Positions 1-11,951 of a DNA stretch of 64,000 nt are shown one piece after another. Position 1 is the first letter of the stretch; every line of letters starts with the position of its first letter. Origin of the DNA: Aureobasidium sp. EXF-3400 (lineage: Eukaryota > Ascomycota > Dothideomycetes > Dothideales > Saccotheciaceae); the NCBI GenBank assembly GCA_024195585.1, contig SWBL01000043.1, forward strand, positions 1-64,000, written 5' to 3'. The notes below the pieces were generated by a model. The model was not told the origin of the DNA. It saw nothing but the letters and a program-made list of their open reading frames with translations, and searched no databases. A program made the translations under genes and the position numbers.

Positions 1-1883
1 TTTGAAGTTTCCCCACAGATCCTAGCCAATCACGTACTAGAGCGAAGAAAGTAAGAAAAGCCGACGAGCCCTCATCTCCTTTTGTTCTGCTGTTAAGATA
101 ACTCGTGTCGAAAACACCACGCATGTTGATTTTGCGCAATAGCGCGATACAGCGCTGACGGACTGCGGACGTCCGGCAGTTTTCAACGACAACAGTCAAA
201 CACCTCACGACATAGGAGCCGAGCGAAAAAGTCGGAGGAGTGGCGAAACGCCTCTTGTCGTCAGCGTTACAGCCATTGAAAATGTTGTAGGATGGTGTCC
301 TTGTAATGTGCAGATCGAGATACTGCTCACATAGATCTGTCAGATAGATGAATCGTTGCTCGAAGCGATCGATAAGACTGGCATTTTCGTCGCGCCAGAC
401 TTCCATCCATATCCAGAGGCAATAAAAGTAGATCTCGGCCGATATGTGCGATTTGAGATTTTCGGATGTTCGTGGGAGCATCTCAAAAGCCTCAGCCCAG
501 ACTCGCAGGTGTTGTCTGATTTCCTCTGCACCTAACAACAGATGGCTAGCCTTATCGAAGTTCAGTGAACGCAGAGTGGCTCGCAAGAGGCACATTCGCA
601 GATCTATCTCGAGACAATCCAGAAGCTCTGGCTCGCTAAATGTGCGGTTGGCGTACGTATATATTGCATCGAAGTGGTTGTACATCTTGGTCTTGATGAC
701 TTCCAAATGCATAGTCGCTTCGTCGAGCTCCTGGAATATTGATGGTAAGGCCTTTTCAGAAGATGGACGCAGGTACCTGGAGACGTCAGAAGTGCCACCA
801 GCGTACATTTATGGGGAAATCCTCACTCACGAATGGTCGTGGCTTATCAACCTATAGTCTGAGTCTATCCGTATGTATGCCTGTCTAAGTACACCGTACA
901 TGCTTCCTGAACCACGGTCCACGAAGACTACATGCTCGTTCTGAGTACTTAAGAACTTCTCACGGCCGGAGCATTGCTCGTGGATTACGCGCAAGCCGGT
1001 CAGGAGGTGCATTGATGCCCTGGCGTCGTTTTCGGAGAAAGCTTCGTAAGTGAAGAATATCAGACAGACTACAAGAACGACGAGGATAGCGTTTTCTGTG
1101 TTGTTATCTTGCAGGCCACTGATAAAGTTATGCATCAGCGCCAACGACTTGTTGTATTGCTGCAGTGCAAGCTGATGTTGGTCATGACCCTGACTATCGG
1201 TCAAGGCGCGATGTAAAGAGGCCAAGGCACACCCTGCTGCGGCGACTGTGGGCTGTTGATACGTCAGAACCATGATCACATGTTCCAAAGGCTTCTCGAG
1301 GATCGATGCGCATGGCAGTTGGCTGAGGGTCACACGGCGAAAGAAATCAAGTGCATTACCCTCGGCGCCATTCAAGGTGATAGACAGCGCAGACGGCCGC
1401 GGACAGATTCTGAGCAGGTGCGTCCTGGGCTCGTGACAGCCGTACGCACTATCCGGCCGTGCGCGGCACTCACAAGCGGTCGGATCCGCACAGTACATAC
1501 ACAGGCGAGCACTACAGCGCGTTGTGAGTAATGATCGACTACTAGGAGATCGGGCCGCTAGGAATTTACCCATGGGCAGAGGAATCTCCTGAGCGCACTG
1601 TCGCACTGTGTTCGGTCGGAAAACTCGGTGGTGCCGGTCTCAGTGGCCGTATGATGGCCTCATGATCTCTTGGCTTGTGATATGCGTATCCACCACAAAC
1701 CCGGCCCGCCGATGTGCATCTTTGGCAGGACCCGCTGGTCTCGTCGCATTTGACTCTCCTGATGCTAGGCAGCGTCAGGAACTGGTCGCACTGTTTTGGT
1801 TTCAAAACATACCGGCACGTACGACAAGCGTTCTTACTGTACTTGTAGCCCACGGCGCGCGGTCGCTTCGGTCTTGGGGTCAT
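1..1883 (-). CDS. Zn2Cys6 fungal transcription factor, 3' end beyond window
   Basis: A nuclear DNA-binding regulator with an N-terminal binuclear zinc cluster (C-x2-C-x6-C ... C-x2-C-x6-C) starting about residue 19, followed by a long helical C-terminal region of the Zn2Cys6 type. The ATG at 1883 opens the frame. A 48-bp intron (1765-1812) interrupts the zinc finger itself; splicing restores C-R-T-C-R-I-R-R-V-K-C-D-E. A further intron lies somewhere in about 1400-1610 (not fixed), and a 54-bp intron at 777-830 joins the last two parts. From 776 the frame stays open to base 1, including the family-like run ALLRKINMRGVFDTSYL, so the stop codon lies outside the window. No binding target is visible. 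The family and the truncation by the edge are well supported; the exact second intron is not. Confidence 0.85.
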
Positions 1884-2794
1884 GGTAAGCCGTGATTGGA
1901 GCGTTATCGAGGATAGTGAGAGTTGGAGGAATGTGACAATATATGTCTTGTTGTGGACAAGTGCTATTTGGGAAGCTAGCTTCGTTCATCGGGAGCCAAG
2001 GTTCATGATTAGTCAGATTGCTAGGCTGTTAGATGAAGCTTAAGCAAGACATGCTTCGACCGGCAGGCCGGACATAAGGCTACAGCATAAGTGCGACTCA
2101 AAATAGCGCATATAAATTTTAGGGATTAAGCGCGGTTCGGAGCTACAGAATGAACTGTATACCCTTTAAAGTGACAAGTCTATAACTCTTAGACAAGAGA
2201 TTATCCATTGCAACCTTATATCTAGGAAGGGTATCATCTTTAGCATAGAACTAATGTTACTTATGGAAAAGTAGAAACAGTACTTGTAGAGAGCTTGTCT
2301 TTATCGGATGCGGAAGAAAACATGTGTAGAGAGAAACAAGGTCAAGATTAGGAAGTCACAAAAAGACAGTAAGGTAATTGATGTCGAGGTTTTATTTGTG
2401 CTGCTAGAGTAAGACAGGCGTCTTATACGCTGAATGCTTGAACATCCATGCGAAGTCATCTTAGAAATGCTGCAATAGAGTCGTTGTAAGAAAACATACA
2501 GCCAACGAGTGTCGAAGCAGAAAGGGCACGAGTATGGGTTCCTTATGGATTTGTACTCGAAGCCTTGACGGTTTACGACAAGCTGATCGACAATATACTT
2601 TGAAGTCGAGATCGTCACTTACGTAGCTGCGCAAAGCCGCGAGGAGGCTGCCGAGCGACGGGATATGCAGCGGCAACGACATTATTGATCGACCAGAGAG
2701 GGCTTGGAAGCCTTATTGTCATAGTGGCACGGACGACGACCTCTTACATAGCCATGCAGAACGCAAGGACGCTGCCAGACGAGGGGATACACTC
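1884..2794. other. Intergenic, no gene seen
   Basis: About 0.9 kb between the start of the Zn2Cys6 gene and the 3' end of the next minus-strand gene. It is AT-rich around 2100-2400. Short open frames exist but have no recognisable content. Confidence 0.5.
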
Positions 2795-4216
2795 TCACTT
2801 GCACATTGTGTGGTCCTTTAGCAGATCCTCTGGCATTACATCGACCCAACTGGCCTTGCGGTCGGTGACGCCGTACGTGATCCACATCTCATCATCAAGG
2901 TATCCGTGGCTCCTGTTTTGCGGGACCACTGTGCTATTCCAGTGGTAGATGAGACCGCAGTTCCAGTTGTACTGCTGCTCCTGGGTACCCTGGTAGATGA
3001 CGCGCTTGCTAACAGGGCGGAATGCGAACGGTGCAGTAGCGTTCCAGGTCACGATGCGGCTGTCGTACCACGTATACGGAGATACCTGTCTCCTCTGCAC
3101 AAGCCCAAGCAGGATGGTATTGTGCTTGTCAGGCACGCACTCGCCGCGCTTGCAGAGCGTTAGCGACAGTAGCGGCGTGCCCTGGTGGAGCCCCTCAGCG
3201 ACATTGTCCATCAGGCAGGTCTGTGGCGTCGGGGGCTCTGTGACGTTGGCGACATACTTCTGGTCGGGTACGAAGCGGTATATGCGCGGCGATTCCGCCT
3301 GGACATGGAAGAAGAGGTCGTCCGGGTTCGTGGTGTCGGGGTCGTCTGCGAGCGGTGGGTGCTGGAACGGGACCCAATTCTTTTCACGCTCGAAGCGGTA
3401 GCTCCAGCTCATCTCCTTGACCTCCTGTCGCTGTCTGCGCACCTGGCGAGGCTTTGTCAGTTCGATCTTGGGCAGCAAGCTTGCGTGCGAGCCGAAAGCG
3501 GCGATGAGTTCGGGCACTGCAGCGCGCGCGTCGATCATGAACATGCCCTGGCACTCCCCCTTGTACGGCACCTGATGGGTGAAGATGAGGATTGGGGCGC
3601 CAGTGTGCATCCAGTAGAGCTTCGCATCTTCAGGTCCGATGTATTTGTCCATGGCATCCTCGCTCTCACAGTGGTGCTCTGGGCCCGCGTAGCCTTCGCC
3701 TTCCAGTATTGTCCTGTTCCAATCTCCACTTCGCCGTATGACAGGCGCACCTTCATCATCGTGCTCCAGATTGGCGAAGAATGCGAGCTCTCTGCCACGA
3801 CTGTACTCTTTCCCATTTATCGTGTCCGGGATGTGCGCCATGCGTGCGATAATCAGGAAGTTGTGCTGGCTGCCTGTTGGCAATTCCAGGATTGCTGGAT
3901 TGAAGAGTCTCTCGGTAAGGCCCATGCTATCGATCCAATTCGCGTCGCCCGATGGGTTTCTCCGGCTCTTGATCATGAGGTCGTTCTTCACATCGAACTT
4001 GTACACTGCCGTTGCTTCCACTGCCGCCGCTCCTTCTGCCGGTTCCTGATCTGCCGGTTTCGATGATTGTGAGTCAAGGCTTGGGTGCTCTTGTGGGTGG
4101 ACGGCAGCGATGCCGTCTTCGAAGTGGACATGTGTGGTGGTGAAGAAGGCGTAGAGAATGAGAATCGTGAGGGCGACGGCGATGACGATTGCACTGCTTC
4201 GGTGGGTGAGGCGCAT
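2795..4216 (-). CDS. Type II membrane protein, possible Golgi carbohydrate-active enzyme
   Basis: A single-exon gene of 473 codons from the ATG at 4216. A short cytoplasmic tail (MRLTHRSS) is followed by one strongly hydrophobic segment at about residues 9-27 and then a low-complexity, acidic stem, the usual build of a Golgi type II protein. The luminal part has several N-x-S/T sites and conserved-looking blocks: FNPAILELP, SRGRELAFFANL, LYWMHTGAPILIFTH, GMFMIDARAAVPEL and, near the end, DDEMWITYGVTDRKASWVDV. The alternation of such blocks resembles five-bladed beta-propeller glycan enzymes (GH130-like or fungal mannosyltransferases), but I cannot name the family. No intron is needed. The existence of the gene is well supported; the enzymatic role is inference. 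Confidence 0.75.
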   Translation of the reverse strand: MRLTHRSSAIVIAVALTILILYAFFTTTHVHFEDGIAAVHPQEHPSLDSQSSKPADQEPAEGAAAVEATAVYKFDVKNDLMIKSRRNPSGDANWIDSMGLTERLFNPAILELPTGSQHNFLIIARMAHIPDTINGKEYSRGRELAFFANLEHDDEGAPVIRRSGDWNRTILEGEGYAGPEHHCESEDAMDKYIGPEDAKLYWMHTGAPILIFTHQVPYKGECQGMFMIDARAAVPELIAAFGSHASLLPKIELTKPRQVRRQRQEVKEMSWSYRFEREKNWVPFQHPPLADDPDTTNPDDLFFHVQAESPRIYRFVPDQKYVANVTEPPTPQTCLMDNVAEGLHQGTPLLSLTLCKRGECVPDKHNTILLGLVQRRQVSPYTWYDSRIVTWNATAPFAFRPVSKRVIYQGTQEQQYNWNCGLIYHWNSTVVPQNRSHGYLDDEMWITYGVTDRKASWVDVMPEDLLKDHTMCK

Positions 4217-5319
4217 TATGTTTGGCAAGGAGGGTGAGGTCTTCGCCGTGCCGTGCGGATCGGATCATTCGTGTCAGGGCCGCGGGACTAAGTGTAGCGT
4301 GAGGTACAAGTCAAGAAGCAGGCCGCGTCGCATCCTCTACGTGCATACGAAACAAGGTCAGGGCCAGGGTCAGAATCAGGGGTCAGGGAGGAGGGACTCT
4401 GAACGTGGCTAAGATTCCCCGCAAACGATCCCCCACAAACTTAGGCATGATTCTTCAGAAGTTCAACGACCGTACTCGGATATCGCACAACATCACAGAA
4501 TTGCACGCTCTGTCTCATCTTCAACAATTGCGATGTGTATATGGAGCAGATGAAGAGTGTCGGGTTCCCATCTCTTGTGCCCGACATGCAAAACAGCTTC
4601 TACAGCATGGCATATCGAAAACCCAAACATATGAATCCTACCATCAGTATATTCGCACTGAGAAAAGTTCCAAAAGATTCTGTCAGCCATCGCTCGTACC
4701 TGTCGCCAGATACGCAAGGAGACGCTGCCACATCTTACTGGCCTCAAGCTTATTGTTCTCGTTAAAGGACATGTAGATTCCAGAAGCCCAAGGTACTCGT
4801 AAGCTACATCAGGCAAATACATTGCGACAACGAAGCGCACCCACCTTCCAATCTTGATCTCGAACTCGAGCTGAAGACAACCTTTTGTCTGCGATTCTTG
4901 TGATGCTCAACAGCGTCATTGCTGGGCCTGCTCTCTGGACTTAGCACAAGCTGATTGTTTTTCAACCATTGATCTATTCTTTGAGTATATCTGTACTAGA
5001 GGAGACGTCTCTGTTTCAGCGGAAGGGTACACTCCTGATTTGCTTGAGCCAATAACAATTCTGCAGGAACTCACCCTTTACAGGTACCAACGGCCTTGGA
5101 AGCCTCTGATCATATCGCTCCGGAACTAGCCATCCTGGTAGGCTAATGATAGATTCAGTTTGCAGGTGGGTTTCCATTTACGAAGTTGCTAACTCATCAG
5201 AAAGACTGTCAATCGAAACCATACCTCTTGATGATAAAAGTTTCCACAGTCCAAAAAACCAAACAGTCCCCAGATGCCAAGATTGTATATTGGAACACGA
5301 CATCAATTCATCACCCTGA
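4217..5319. other. Intergenic, no gene seen
   Basis: About 1.1 kb between two minus-strand genes. Short frames on both strands (for example 4493-4840) show no domain, signal peptide or splice-joined extension. Confidence 0.5.
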
Positions 5320-6704
5320 TCAGGCAGACACCGTGAAGACATGTCGACCTTTCACCTTTCCACCCATAATATCCGCAAAGCCCTCGGTGATTTCACTGAG
5401 CGGACGTACTTCGGCGATCGGTTTGATGCCTGCTCGGGCAGCCAGATCCAGTGCTTCTGCCAGCTCCTGTTTGGTGCCTTGGTTCGTGACAATCAATGAT
5501 ACATCGTCCATGACCATGTGCATTACTGTTAAAAAGTCATGTCAGCTCTGCGGGTCTCGTAACAGGATGGAGAACTTGTCTTACAGTCAATCGAGATAGG
5601 TGCATTTGGTACTCCAATAGCAATAACCTTGCCACGACGCTTGGTAAGCTTGAAAGCTAAGTCGTATGCAGGTCCTGCTCCGCTGACTACGATAGTGCTT
5701 GCCGTCTGGAAGGCATCATCGGCCTTGTCCTTTGAGTTGAATGCTTGAGCGGCACCACACTCTCGTGCCAGTTGGAGCTTGTCCTCGGCAACATCCCCTG
5801 AGACAGTCATTAGCAAGATAGTCTCCTTGTACAGCAGGACGGTCTGGTGGTTTTGCTGAGAACATACAAGCATGTACGGTATAGCCCATGGCGACAGCGT
5901 AGAGAATGACCAAGTGACCCACACCGCCGCAGCCGACTACGTTAATGATGGTTCCTCCTGGCTGAATCTGAGACGCCTTCTTCAAGGCTCCGTAAGCAGT
6001 GACTCCTGCGCAAAGTAGTGGTGCAGCGCTGAATTCCCGTTAGATGCGACGTCCTGCTCCTCCAGAAGAACTCCAACATCACTTACTGTTCGTCGCTTAA
6101 GGAGTCAGGCACCTTGACAGTAGAGAGAGTATCCGCAATGCAGTACTCCGACATGCCTCCATACATCCCATTGAAGCCAACGTTGATTCTCTTGGTACAG
6201 AATCGATGGGCGCCGGTCAAGCAGTCGTCACAAGATTCTGATTGAGTGGTCAGCATACTAGCTTGGACAGCAGACGTTGCCATGGCACAAACGACATGTT
6301 CTTGCAGCAGGCATGAAGCCCACACGATCTCCTTGCTTGAATCCAGCAACTCCGGGTCCTGTTTTTGCGACCACACCAACAGCTGTACCGTCGAGTTTCG
6401 TTAGCTTCGATCTCGAGAGTAGTCAGATCGAATTGCTTACGCTCGTGGCCTGGGACATAAGGTACAAGATCGCCGTGATAATGCATGTATCCTGCAACAT
6501 CGCTCATGCACAGAGAACAAGCAGTGACCTTGACAAGCAATTCGCCAGCCTGAGGTTCCGGAACCTCAAGATCATTCTTGATTTCGAGCGGACCACCATA
6601 CTAGATCGGGTTTCAGTGAGCCTCTTTGTCTTCCTGACCGATCGTCACGTGATATAATATACCTCCACGACCACAGCACCCTTCATAGTCTTTGCAGAGG
6701 CCAT
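5320..6704 (-). CDS. Zinc-dependent medium-chain alcohol dehydrogenase
   Basis: Predicted cytosolic MDR-family NAD(P)-dependent alcohol dehydrogenase of 344 aa in seven exons. Introns: 6601-6662, 6383-6440, 6238-6280, 6029-6086, 5798-5867 and 5526-5584; the exons sum to 1035 bases in frame. The start is the ATG at 6704, giving MASAKTMKGAVVVE before the first intron. Visible motifs: catalytic zinc ligands Cys45 (SLCMSD) and the His66-Glu67 pair (PGHE), a structural-zinc Cys cluster at about 97-115 (C-R-L-C-H-E-S-C-D-D-C ... C), and the Rossmann motif GCGGVG in the coenzyme domain. The third intron only works with a GC donor (CATG|GCAACG); a GT donor gives no open frame with ESCDDC. The substrate cannot be read from sequence. 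Length is normal for the family. Confidence 0.9.
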
Positions 6705-8288
6705 CGCGCACGTAATCTGGAATTTTGAATTGATATTCGGGTCAACTTTCTGCAAAGAACTTCACAGTCGCATGCCTGACGACCGGTGATTCTTAAACAG
6801 ATGTTGTCTCCTCTCGTATACTACCCGAGGTGCCGGCCGGAATTTTGCCATTCCGACGGAATTCCTTCGAAACGCGTTTGTCTCAGCAACTTTGACTCTT
6901 CGGCCTCGCTTCTTGGCCTCCGACGAGAAGTGATTGATGCAAAAAGTGGAGGGCAGAGTGCAATTCCGGAAAGCCGCCCGACAGCCGCGAACATTCAAAG
7001 TGGCGCGGTTTGCAAGCACCATGTCTGATTTGTGTGGGAGGATAATATGCTGTCCAGTCCATCAGACAGACCTGCATGAACAAGTGAACCGTGTCAGGGA
7101 TGAGATTGAATGGCATGTAATGTTCGAGAGCGGGGCTGTTAGCAGCAGCCATTCCATGGTATATCCTGTCTTCCTGGAGCGCGTATGCGAGCCTGCAGCC
7201 ATCCTGAAGACGGACAAAGCGAGCAGACACTGAGGTCGCCAGAAGAGCACACTTGCGACATCATGCTTCTACCTGATGTCTGCGGTGGCCGCATGGATCT
7301 TGCTGGACTGAAGTGCTGTTTCGACGGTGTTGCCATGAATCGGTCTTGGTCGCAAGGTTTCCGGGCTCGAGTTAGAACATCATGCACTCAAGAGGCTGAC
7401 GCTAATTTTCTGTACAGCTGAAAAATCGAGCCTTGGAAGTTCAAATCTGTTGGAAGAACAAAGCCCTTGCCAGTCGAGCGGTCGGAGTTTATGCGGCTAC
7501 ATGCATTGTGCAACATCACTGACGAGACTTCAGAATCCTGGTGGACAAAACAAGTCTGATCACTAAGATTTTTTTGCAGAGCGCATTGAAACGGTTGGGG
7601 TTAGTAGTTGAGTCCAGTGAGACAGGACTGCTTCAGTCGCATCTATCATTGGCAAAGAATCAGGTTAGGATGATGTGATCGAAGCTTGAAATGACCCCAT
7701 ACTACACAATCGCCTTCGACGCTGATCTTGCCAGGCCTCTGCTATCGGAACAGTAATTGACCTGACAACTTATAGCTGGTCACACACTTGCAATTGGCAA
7801 TGTCGTGCTTAAGTTGCATAATCTGAAGCCTTTCTCTGCACTCGCCTAACCACGATCCAAGAATTCGGTCGAGAATCGAAGGACTGGTATCTCAAACACA
7901 CCTCCTGCATCTCGTCCACTCTATATGACAATGTTTGGTCGGATACACTCCGAGCTCCTGTAACTACACCGTTCAACATTCTGCCCGAACTCGACTGATG
8001 ATTATCCTTCACCGCATGCGGAAGTTGATGGGTGCTCACAGCTCGCAAACTGTGAATTTATTGCGTGATGAGATGATCTGAGAAAGTCATCTCAAGCAGT
8101 CATAAAGGTCAAGATAAGAAGATGCCGCTTATATTGTTGAGTACAAATTCTTTCCTTCCTTTCACTTTTGTACTTTCTTCAATCGGGAGTTTGATCTTCC
8201 AAATTGGAACGACATTGATCAACCTTCAACATGTCTGAAACTCATGCAACTATACCACTGTCCCAAGTAGGCACCCAACCACATCATC
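6705..8288. other. Intergenic, with a weak minus-strand ORF and the promoter of the urea transporter
   Basis: About 1.6 kb between divergent genes. A 115-codon minus-strand frame (6883-7230, beginning MSARFVRLQDGCRLAYAL) faintly recalls the start of an alpha/beta hydrolase, but no nucleophile elbow or further exons follow, so it is not called. The right part is the transporter promoter. Confidence 0.45.
8112..8118 (+). promoter_or_regulatory. GATA-factor site upstream of urea transporter
   Basis: AGATAAG matches the HGATAR site of fungal nitrogen regulators (AreA/NIT2 family). It lies 113 bp before the first ATG at 8231. Urea uptake genes are known nitrogen-repressed targets in fungi, so the position fits; a single short site could also occur by chance. 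Confidence 0.4.
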
Positions 8289-10650
8289 ATGCTTCGCGAG
8301 CTGGGCACTAACTACTCTCTTTACAAGGGTGCTGGCTATGGTGTAGTCGTTGGTCTAGGAGCACTATTTGCCCTTGCGATGATGGGTGTCACTGCCTTAC
8401 TAAGAAGACGTGGTAATGTTGAAAACGCAGAAGAGTTTACAGTAGCGAAGAGATCACGTAAGTACAACCTGCGTGCGCAGCGATCATGAAGCAGATGGTC
8501 CCCAGAGAATTTTTGCGGCCATATCACAGCCATGATTTCCACGAGTTGCTGCGATACATTGCGTTCACTCTCTCAAGAAGTTTTACTGACGTTTCCAGTT
8601 GGTACTGGTTTGACTGCCGCTGGAGTGACGTCTTCTTGGACCTGGAGTACGACGCTACTCTCGTCTGCGACCGTTGCATACGAATATGGAGTAGCTGGAT
8701 CTTTCTTTTACGCTGCATGCAACAGTACGCAGATCATGATCTTTAGCAATCTTGCCATAGTAGGTTCTACACGCACAGGATTTTGGCTTTCTGTTCGGCT
8801 CACAGTCTGCAGGAGTCGAAACGCAAGGCACCAAATGCTCGTACCTTTCTTGAGATTATTCGTGTTCGGTATGGCATAGCTGCCCATCTTTCGTTCATGT
8901 TCTTCAGCTTGGCTTCAAATATCCTTGTTGTTTCGTCCATCTTGATTGGAGGCGCTGCTGCTATCAATGCGTTGACTGGAATGAGTGTATACGCCAGTTT
9001 GTGGTTATTGCCCGCAAGTGTGACCGCATACACCCTGCGCGGTGGACTTAGAGCCACGATTTTGACGGACTACGTATGTCCAGCACTCATCCTACACATC
9101 TTTTGATGATCCAAGACTCATGATATCCAGGTGCATACTGCAATCATCCTCGTCATCATCTTTGTTCTCTGGTTCAAGGTTTATGCCACAGGAGACCAGA
9201 TCGGATCACCGGGCAAGATGTGGGATCTGCTAAATTCAGCTGCTAAACGTAATGACTACTCGGCCCCGACTGAAGGCGGCACTTATTTGACCATCAGATC
9301 GCTGGGGGCCTTGAAGTTTGCAATCCTCAGTCTACTCGAATACACTGGTGTTGTTTTCCTGGACAACTCTTTCCATCAGAAAGGTATCGCTGCGGATCCT
9401 GCTGCTGCCGTCCCTGGCTACGTGCTGGGAGGATTAGCATGGTATGCAATGCCATTTACGCTAGCTACAACAATGGGTATTGCTGCTATCGCGCTGGAAA
9501 ACACTCCTCAATTCCCGACATTTCCGAACCGCATGAGCACTGCTGAAGTCAGCGCCGGACTCACCCTACCTTATGCTGCTGAGACCATCGCAGGTCGTGG
9601 CGGGGCTGGTGCCGTACTCCTACTCATGTTCATGAGCTGTACCAGTGCTATCTCGAGTCAACTCATTGGTGTTTCGACTGTACTCTCTTATGATGTGTAT
9701 AAAACCTGTAAGTCAATTTCTGATCGGCGCCATCCTGTGGTGACTGCTGACAATGATCAATCGAAGACATTAACCCAAAAGCGACTGATACTCAGATCCT
9801 CCGTGCCGGCCATTACTGCGTTATTGGATTTGCACTCTTCATGGCTGCTTTTGCTAGTATGCTTCATGCAGTGAAGATCGATTTGGGCTTCATCTACAAC
9901 ATGACTGGCATATTTACTGGTTCAGCCTTGCCAGCGCTCATTGCGACATTCTTTTCTACTCGGCAAGGAGCTTTGGCAGCAACCTCATCTATCTGGACAG
10001 GTTTCGTTTCTGCAGTGGTAACTTGGCTTACACTCGCTCATCGTTTCTCTGGTGTTGTGAGCATCACTTCTGTTGGTCAGACTGATCCATGCCTGTACGG
10101 TTGTATCGCCGGTATTGGAGCTGCCGCTTTAGTGACCGTTGCAGTTTCTCTATTTCATGACGCGAAGTATTCATGGGATACTCTGGGTGCCATACGTCTG
10201 ACAGATGAGAAAGGACAAGACAAAGACGTTGCCCATGAGGATCCCAATTATGATCCTCAAAGATTGCGAAAAGCCGCATACGTTGCCCGTGGCGTGACCA
10301 TCTTCTTGTTCCTTGCTCTATTCATCATATGGCCATTGAGGTAAGCTGAGATTTACCAATTCTTCAAAGCAGTTTGGATAATCATGCTGACATGAGGTTG
10401 TAGTCTCTACGGAACAGCATACCAATTCTCGAAGGAGTTCTTTACTGGCTGGGTTATCGTGTCTCTGTTGTGGGCTTGCTTCTCGTTTGGAAGCGTTACT
10501 GTGTACCCAATCATTGAAGAGAGGCATCGTCTCTTCTCATGGGTCAGATGTCTCCGCAAGCAGTCGGAATCCATTCGTCAGCACCCACTGAAGGAAAGTC
10601 AGGTAGAGCAAGAAGAGAAATATGCGCATGCGTCGGTAACAACAAGGTAA
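8289..10650 (+). CDS. DUR3: DUR3-type urea/Na+:solute symporter (SSS family)
   Basis: Plasma-membrane urea transporter, 662 aa from the ATG at 8289. Introns: 8458-8598, 8760-8812, 9074-9130, 9708-9766 and 10341-10403; exons sum to 1989 bases in frame. Family blocks are clear: GYGVVVGLGALFAL (first membrane segment), AGVTSSWTWSTTLL, ESKRKAPNARTFLEII, TAYTLRGGLRATILTDY and FMSCTSAISSQLIGVSTVL. About fifteen hydrophobic segments follow the SSS plan. An earlier ATG at 8231 (MSETHATIPLSQ) has a better start context. It either forms a 26-codon overlapping upstream ORF ending at 8311, or joins the gene through an unusually short 34-bp intron (8267-8300). The upstream GATA site suggests nitrogen control. 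Family assignment is strong; the exact N-terminus is open. Confidence 0.92.
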
Positions 10651-10942
10651 ACAATAGGCAGACTCTTTCTTTCTCCACTATCTGGAGATTGTCACGATAG
10701 CTTGGGTTGACAATACGAGCAGTTAACAGGAACATGTTGCTTAGTGCAAATCACGTTGCAACACAGCATTCAGGGCTCAGTGGAGCGTCTTGCCAGATCT
10801 ACCGCTGCCAAAAATACTTGCCCAAATCAAACGCTCTATGAGCCATATGTGTGTATGAAATTTGCCGACAGAATCATGTTTCTAAAGCGAATATGTTAGA
10901 CCCTCCAACTAAGAGCACCCCTTTCAGAATTTTTATCGTACT

Positions 10943-11951
10943 CTATTCATGCGACTTTTTTGCGGCAAGGCTGTTCAACTCTGTAGCCACAATAGTCTCG
11001 AGATTGATGCCATCATATGTTGTATCTGTATGTCTTCTCCTCGCCTGGATCCATTGTTGTAGTGGGTATAGCGCTGCGATAGAGACAGCCACAATGCCCG
11101 TCCCCACCTCTACTGCACTCCAAACTGCAAGGGGAACACTTTTGAAAAGGAAGTCTTCAGTGTTCAGCAATTGATGGATCGAATAGAATCGTATCGTGGT
11201 GGCGATTGACCCAAAGTTGGCAAAGCACAAAAGGCCAGCCACTTGATATCTTTGCCTGCGGTTGGAGAGGTCGCGACATATGATCCACGGCAGAATGCCG
11301 AGAGTCCAGTTGCTCAGACATGAGACTGCCGCGTATGCGTATTGGAACCCTGTCGTGACGCCAGGATCGACGCAATGTCCTCTGACTATCCTCCTATCCC
11401 AGAAAAAACTGACCGGATGACACTGAAATATCATCTCTGCTATCGTAGCGATTGCCATGGTTATACAGAGGACGATTACGGTCCAGATCACCCTTCTTAT
11501 AGATTCTGAGCTTGTGATCCGCAACAAAACGGATGCGATCGATATTTGTAGCATAGTCGCTGAGGCTGCGTAGAACATCTCGCCTACATAGATCAACTGA
11601 AACTGTTATTAGCCAAGGAGACATTTGTATACTGGGCTTGACCTGCCTTCAAAGCTTTCATAATCTGCTTGGGATTCAAGGTGTTCATGTGTCGTACCAG
11701 ACCATCATGCACATGAACCAAGGACAACGAGCAATATATGAGGAACAAGACCTAGAAAGATCAGTCAAGTGTCGACGTACGGCAAGGTAGATCTCCTACC
11801 AATGCTGTAGCCAGGAAGGCATCATCTCTGCCCAGGGATTTCGAAATCAACAATCGAGTCATGATTCGAGTGGAGAAGGCAGTAAGGACGAAACAGAGAA
11901 CAGGATCATAACTGCCGCAAGCTCGGGTCCCCGGTCTGTCGTGGCCGTCAT
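10943..11951 (-). pseudogene. PTH11/rhodopsin-like membrane protein gene with 5' frameshift
   Basis: Fungal seven-helix membrane protein of the PTH11-like/rhodopsin-domain type. The start at 11951 gives MTATTDRGPELAAVMILF, typical of the family. The next block, LTAFSTRIMTRLLISKSLGRDDAFL, is one frame away, and no usable intron separates them: the first exon (11800-11951, 152 bases) is one base short of a whole number of codons. Downstream the gene is intact. Introns lie at 11752-11799 and 11597-11646 (the latter with a GC donor), then comes a long exon containing FQCHPVSFFWDRR and GHCVDPG. The tail ends at 10943. Either a recent one-base loss inactivated it or this is an assembly error. Two apparently intact relatives are in this window. 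Confidence 0.7.

Noticed and set aside
3185..4066. 293-codon plus-strand frame
   Set aside because: Antisense to the intact 473-codon membrane protein gene, which has clear topology and motifs.
6883..7230. Minus-strand frame beginning like an alpha/beta hydrolase
   Set aside because: Only the first 20 residues are suggestive; no nucleophile elbow, splice-joined exons or other motif follow.
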